From positions 1,302,001 to 1,366,000 of the forward strand of contig NZ_CP064791.1 in the NCBI RefSeq assembly GCF_017094465.1: 64,000 nucleotides of DNA, written 5' to 3'. A program made the translations under genes and the position numbers. The notes below the pieces were generated by a model, which was not told where the DNA came from, did not search any database, and saw nothing but the letters and a program-made list of their open reading frames with translations. Shown in pieces: positions 61,305-64,000 of the stretch; the stretch's first letter is position 1, and each line of letters starts with the position of its first letter. The DNA comes from Halapricum desulfuricans (GTDB lineage: Archaea > Halobacteriota > Halobacteria > Halobacteriales > Haloarculaceae).

Positions 61305-62345
61305 TCACAGCAGCTGATAGATGTGTTGTTCGTATACGTCCCGAACGCGGGATCCCCAGTCGTGAGTGTACGTGTCGATGATGTCCTGTGCAACGTCACC
61401 ACGGAGATACTTGACGATCCCACGATCACCGGTTCGATCGCGTAGATGGGTCGTGAAAAAGTGGCGGAAATAATGTGGCGTGACGTTATCCGCTGCACCG
61501 GCACCGTCGTGATACCAGCCGGCATCGCTGGCGTGGCTCGTCACCGTATGATGGACCATATCGGTCGTGATTCGCCGCCCCCAGTTGTCTGCCGTACCCG
61601 TGAAAAGCGGATTTGCATTGGAGATAGAGTCGGGTCGAACAGCAAGCCACCGTGTAAGGACATTCCGCAACTCGGAATCAACTGGGATGACAGTGTCGCG
61701 CTGGCGCTTGTTCGACGCTCGCCGGTGTTCTCCGTTCGTCTGTGATCCCCGTGTCGGTGTCGCTGACACGTACAGTGAGTCGGGCCGCCCCTCCAGTTGC
61801 GGGCGTACAGTCACGCCATTGCGAGGATCGTCCGTGAGATTGAGATCGCGCTGGTCCAAATTGCAGAGTTCTCCGGCACGAATCCCGGTCTTGAGTAATG
61901 TCACGACGATCGCCCGATCGAGCGGATGAGTCAATCGATCAAGAAACGACCGCATTTCCATCAGCGATATCTCACGTCGCTGTGGGTCCGTGTCGATCGA
62001 CTCGTCGATCTCTTCGACGACGAGTGCCATCGGATTCGAATCGAACGTCCCGACTTGCGTCATATAGCCGTAAAAACGGTGCAGATAGGACGCATATGTC
62101 GCCACCGTACTCTCGGCGACTGTCCCGCGGAGGCTGTGAATATAAGCCATACAGTCGCGGTGTGTGGCCGCAGCGAGTGTCGCTACGGCCGTCGCATAGT
62201 TGTCACCCTCATCGTCCAGGAACCGCGCAAAATCCCGTAGCACGCGCTCGTAAGCGGCCTGTGTACGCTCGCTTTTGCCCTGATACGCGATGTCCTGCAG
62301 GAAGTACGCGATCGGGTCCTCCTCCGGATCGTCTGTCCGGCTCAT
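61305..62345 (-). CDS. Tyrosine recombinase (XerC/D-like integrase)
   Basis: A 346-residue site-specific recombinase. The N-terminal SAM-like DNA-binding domain (about 8-100) has TQAAYERVLRDFARFL. The catalytic residues are R156 (KTGIRAGEL), H291 and R294 (TPHYFRHF), H328 (YTHDW) and the nucleophile Y338 (RDVYEQ). It overlaps the stop of the upstream regulator-like gene by 4 bp. It probably belongs to an integrated element that includes the neighbours. No tRNA gene is next to it, so the attachment site was not found. Confidence 0.9.
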   Translation of the reverse strand: MSRTDDPEEDPIAYFLQDIAYQGKSERTQAAYERVLRDFARFLDDEGDNYATAVATLAAATHRDCMAYIHSLRGTVAESTVATYASYLHRFYGYMTQVGTFDSNPMALVVEEIDESIDTDPQRREISLMEMRSFLDRLTHPLDRAIVVTLLKTGIRAGELCNLDQRDLNLTDDPRNGVTVRPQLEGRPDSLYVSATPTRGSQTNGEHRRASNKRQRDTVIPVDSELRNVLTRWLAVRPDSISNANPLFTGTADNWGRRITTDMVHHTVTSHASDAGWYHDGAGAADNVTPHYFRHFFTTHLRDRTGDRGIVKYLRGDVAQDIIDTYTHDWGSRVRDVYEQHIYQLL

Positions 62346-62755
62346 GTGACGAGAGTGTAGCCACCGTTTCGCCCACTGTAGCGGACGACGTTCTCCTCTT
62401 GCAGGTCAGCCAGTGTCTCATCGAGGCGTTCCTCGATATTGTCGGTAATCGCCGCCAGCAGTTCGTCCCAGCTGTAATACTCGCCCGCCGTGAGCACGGA
62501 TTCGACGCGCTGTTCGAGCCCGTCAGAGGTATCCGTTCCGTCGCTCGTTGTCGTTTCCTCGGTCGATGTCTCCTTGCTTTCGTCCGGAGTCGGTTGCTCC
62601 GGAAAGCCGCGCCGACCTGCCTGCACCATCGTACGGACGAACTCGCTTTGGCTCATGTCGAGCTCGTCAGCGTGTTCGCGCCATTCGTCTTTTTGATATG
62701 CGGGAACGTACGTTTTGACGACAGTCCGCGACGTATCGACCTGTTCGTCCGACAT
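62342..62755 (-). CDS. Ribbon-helix-helix-like protein (DUF5805-like) coupled to the integrase
   Basis: A 137-residue protein. The N-terminal half reads like a ribbon-helix-helix DNA-binding fold (VVKTYVPAYQKDEWREHADELDMSQSEFVRTMV in two pieces: strand then helix-turn-helix). An acidic low-complexity linker follows (about 58-82), then a winged-helix-like end (ITDNIEERLDETLADLQEENVVRYSGR). It resembles DUF5805 proteins, often encoded before haloarchaeal integrases. The ATG at 62755 is chosen over a weaker upstream one. It may control the integrase or its recombination. Confidence 0.75.
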   Translation of the reverse strand: MSDEQVDTSRTVVKTYVPAYQKDEWREHADELDMSQSEFVRTMVQAGRRGFPEQPTPDESKETSTEETTTSDGTDTSDGLEQRVESVLTAGEYYSWDELLAAITDNIEERLDETLADLQEENVVRYSGRNGGYTLVT

Positions 62756-63183
62756 GGGCGTGTCGTGAACCCCCTGGCATATCAATTTGTCCCAGTCTCG
62801 GGGATAAGGCCACTTATCCTGTTTTCTAGCCCCCTATATAGCGTCAAAAATGACAACGAACCATCTCGACTCCGGAAAAGAGATTGTATAGTACTACAAT
62901 ACCATATAAAAATTGAGAGCGCGATCTGGCCTCCCGTCATCGCCGATCCTGTAAACCGACGTTCTCCACCTCCAACCCCTGGGGCTATCGGCGGAGAAAC
63001 CCGTATAAATCAACCATCACTTTCACGGCTGAACGGTAGCGTCCAGGTCGTGTTACTACCGACTGTAGCGGTTGAACGAATTCGACACGACTGGCTGCAA
63101 ATACCCATGCAAGCCACCGGCCATACAATCGAGTAGACCACTCGCGGTGTCAGCAATCAACCGATGGTCTCCCGTCCGATGCC
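62756..63183. other. AT-rich intergenic stretch with an operator-like palindrome
   Basis: This 428 bp region has low GC compared with the rest of the window, with runs such as cccctatatagcg and taccatataaaaattg. An 18 bp palindrome-like ATTGTA-TAGTAC-TACAAT lies at 62883-62900. A gene is not supported on either strand. It may hold the promoter of the integrase operon and a regulator site. Confidence 0.4.
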
Positions 63184-63673
63184 CACAGTATCTCGAAAGC
63201 AATCGTTGAGGGATGTGTCGAACGCGGTGTCGGGATGCGTGTCGCTGGCGACCTTGGCGGCATCCGGGAAGATGACGGGAGCGGCGAACCTCTGGGGCGA
63301 CCCCGATGATCTCGATCGACACGGATGGGCGTTTGACCGCTTCACGACGCCACTTGACTACAAGGCAGGAGTTGAGGGTATCGACGTGGAGTTGGTGTCG
63401 GAATGCTATACGTCGAAGTCGTGTTCGGTGTGCAGCCACACTGACGACAATCAGCGCGTTGAACGTGGACTGTACGTGTGTGAGAAGTGTGAGACGGTTG
63501 CGAACGCGGACGTGAAGGGCGCGAAAACAATTCAGCAAAAGGTACTCCCGAGCCTCGCCACGGATGTCGATGATCGGGATAACGGCTGGTTGGCACAGCC
63601 AGCGGTTCACCTGTTCGATCGTAGTGCGGGGTATTTCGCCCCACGAGAGCAGGTTGCTAACCGCAAATCGTAA
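63184..63673 (+). pseudogene. tnpB: Frameshifted 3' remnant of a tnpB gene
   Basis: Two reading frames carry consecutive parts of one TnpB. The first (63184 to about 63284) reads HSISKAIVEGCVERGVG and VAGDLGGIRED, the RuvC-II region. The second (from about 63287) reads HGWAFDRFTT, then the zinc ribbon CSVC...CEKC and NADVKGAKTI with the last catalytic aspartate, ending SAGYFAPREQ. A one-base shift near 63285 breaks the gene. The N-terminal half is missing. It differs from the intact TnpB at 39.3 kb. Confidence 0.85.
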
Positions 63674-64000
63674 TATCCCAATCCAGCGGTGCGGGGCTGT
63701 GGAATACCTGCGCATTCAGTCGCGGGAAAATTTCTCAGTGAGGTTGTCAGTGAGTTATCTACTGCCAGCAATCGGAGCCTCACTCGGGCTGGTATGGCTT
63801 TTTCAGCAGTCAGTCATCCGGCGGCGACAGATGACTTCGATCCCACCGCAGTCGAAGCTAGCTGATCTCGGCAAAACTGTGTCGTCAGCTCCGTAAACGC
63901 CACCAATATCACTCCGGGCAGGTATCAGGACCCAGGGGCCACACCGTAAGACCACTTGAGCAGTGCCCAGTATGCTGGCCGTCTCAGTCACTTCGGCGCC
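63674..64000. other. Region after the tnpB remnant, no supported gene
   Basis: Short open frames exist on both strands but none shows haloarchaeal codon use or a recognisable motif. The sequence just after the tnpB stop probably contains the right end of the old element, but I found no clear terminal hairpin. Confidence 0.4.

Noticed and set aside
63564-63896. 110-codon plus-strand frame after the tnpB remnant
   Set aside because: It overlaps the remnant in another frame and has no recognisable motif.
1-64000. CRISPR array or rRNA operon
   Set aside because: No regularly spaced repeats and no conserved rRNA strings were seen on reading.

Overview
The window is high-GC archaeal DNA from a halophile (class Halobacteria). 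Evidence: strongly acidic proteins, mostly leaderless genes with a TATA-like box about 25-30 bp upstream, an elongator tRNA-Met(CAT) with an anticodon-loop intron, archaeal CDC48, aIF-1A, 2-oxoacid:ferredoxin oxidoreductase, PINA-type PIN/KH ATPase, haloarchaeal small zinc proteins and TnpB-type elements. No rRNA or CRISPR array was seen. The genus cannot be fixed from this alone. Most of the window looks like chromosomal core; the accessory parts are the pilus locus, the TnpB insertion and the right end.

Layout. 1-1.06 kb: end of a GT2 glycosyltransferase coupled to a GtrA flippase-like gene. 1.1-5.3 kb: cytochrome oxidase locus, with coxA, small membrane proteins before and after it, and a 28-residue membrane microprotein. 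5.3-13.3 kb (minus strand): CBS-ParB protein, RCK-DHH phosphoesterase, Lrp regulator, korB-korA, acyl-CoA dehydrogenase, CheC. 13.4-16.1 kb (minus): O-methyltransferase, MscS channel, peroxiredoxin-like protein, small winged-helix protein. 16.26-24.3 kb (plus): type IV pilus-like operon (ATPase, membrane platform, five overlapping small pilin-like genes). Facing it at 24.5-28.4 kb (minus) is a 1303-residue pilin-like protein carrying CARDB-like repeats. All six pilin-like proteins have the same R-G/A-x-x prepilin peptidase signal.

28.5-39.2 kb: FAD-dependent glycerol-3-phosphate dehydrogenase-like gene; an RNA ligase divergent from its PIN-like partner; a three-way-junction palindrome; the PINA ATPase; a two-domain CheC-like protein preceded by a 19-codon leader ORF; photolyase-related protein; NifU-like protein; PanE; rubredoxin-like protein. 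39.24-40.55 kb: solo TnpB element with a terminal hairpin, placed exactly at the end of a GH2-like gene. 42.6-46 kb: CDC48 and class II aldolase, divergent. 46-59.9 kb: Eis-like acetyltransferase, site-2 protease coupled to a TraB protein, zinc microproteins, methyltransferase, aIF-1A, tRNA-Met, MFS carrier, aldo-keto reductase, M29 aminopeptidase, MBL hydrolase, eIF-2B-like protein and a second MscS channel.

60-64 kb: fructose-bisphosphatase, then an integrase coupled to a ribbon-helix-helix-like protein, an AT-rich stretch with a palindrome, and a frameshifted tnpB remnant. This end looks like the edge of an integrated element. The most interesting features are the pilus locus with its giant adhesin-like pilin, the structured palindrome at 32.0 kb, the leader ORF before the CheC-like gene, and the TnpB element whose guide position lies on a gene's promoter.
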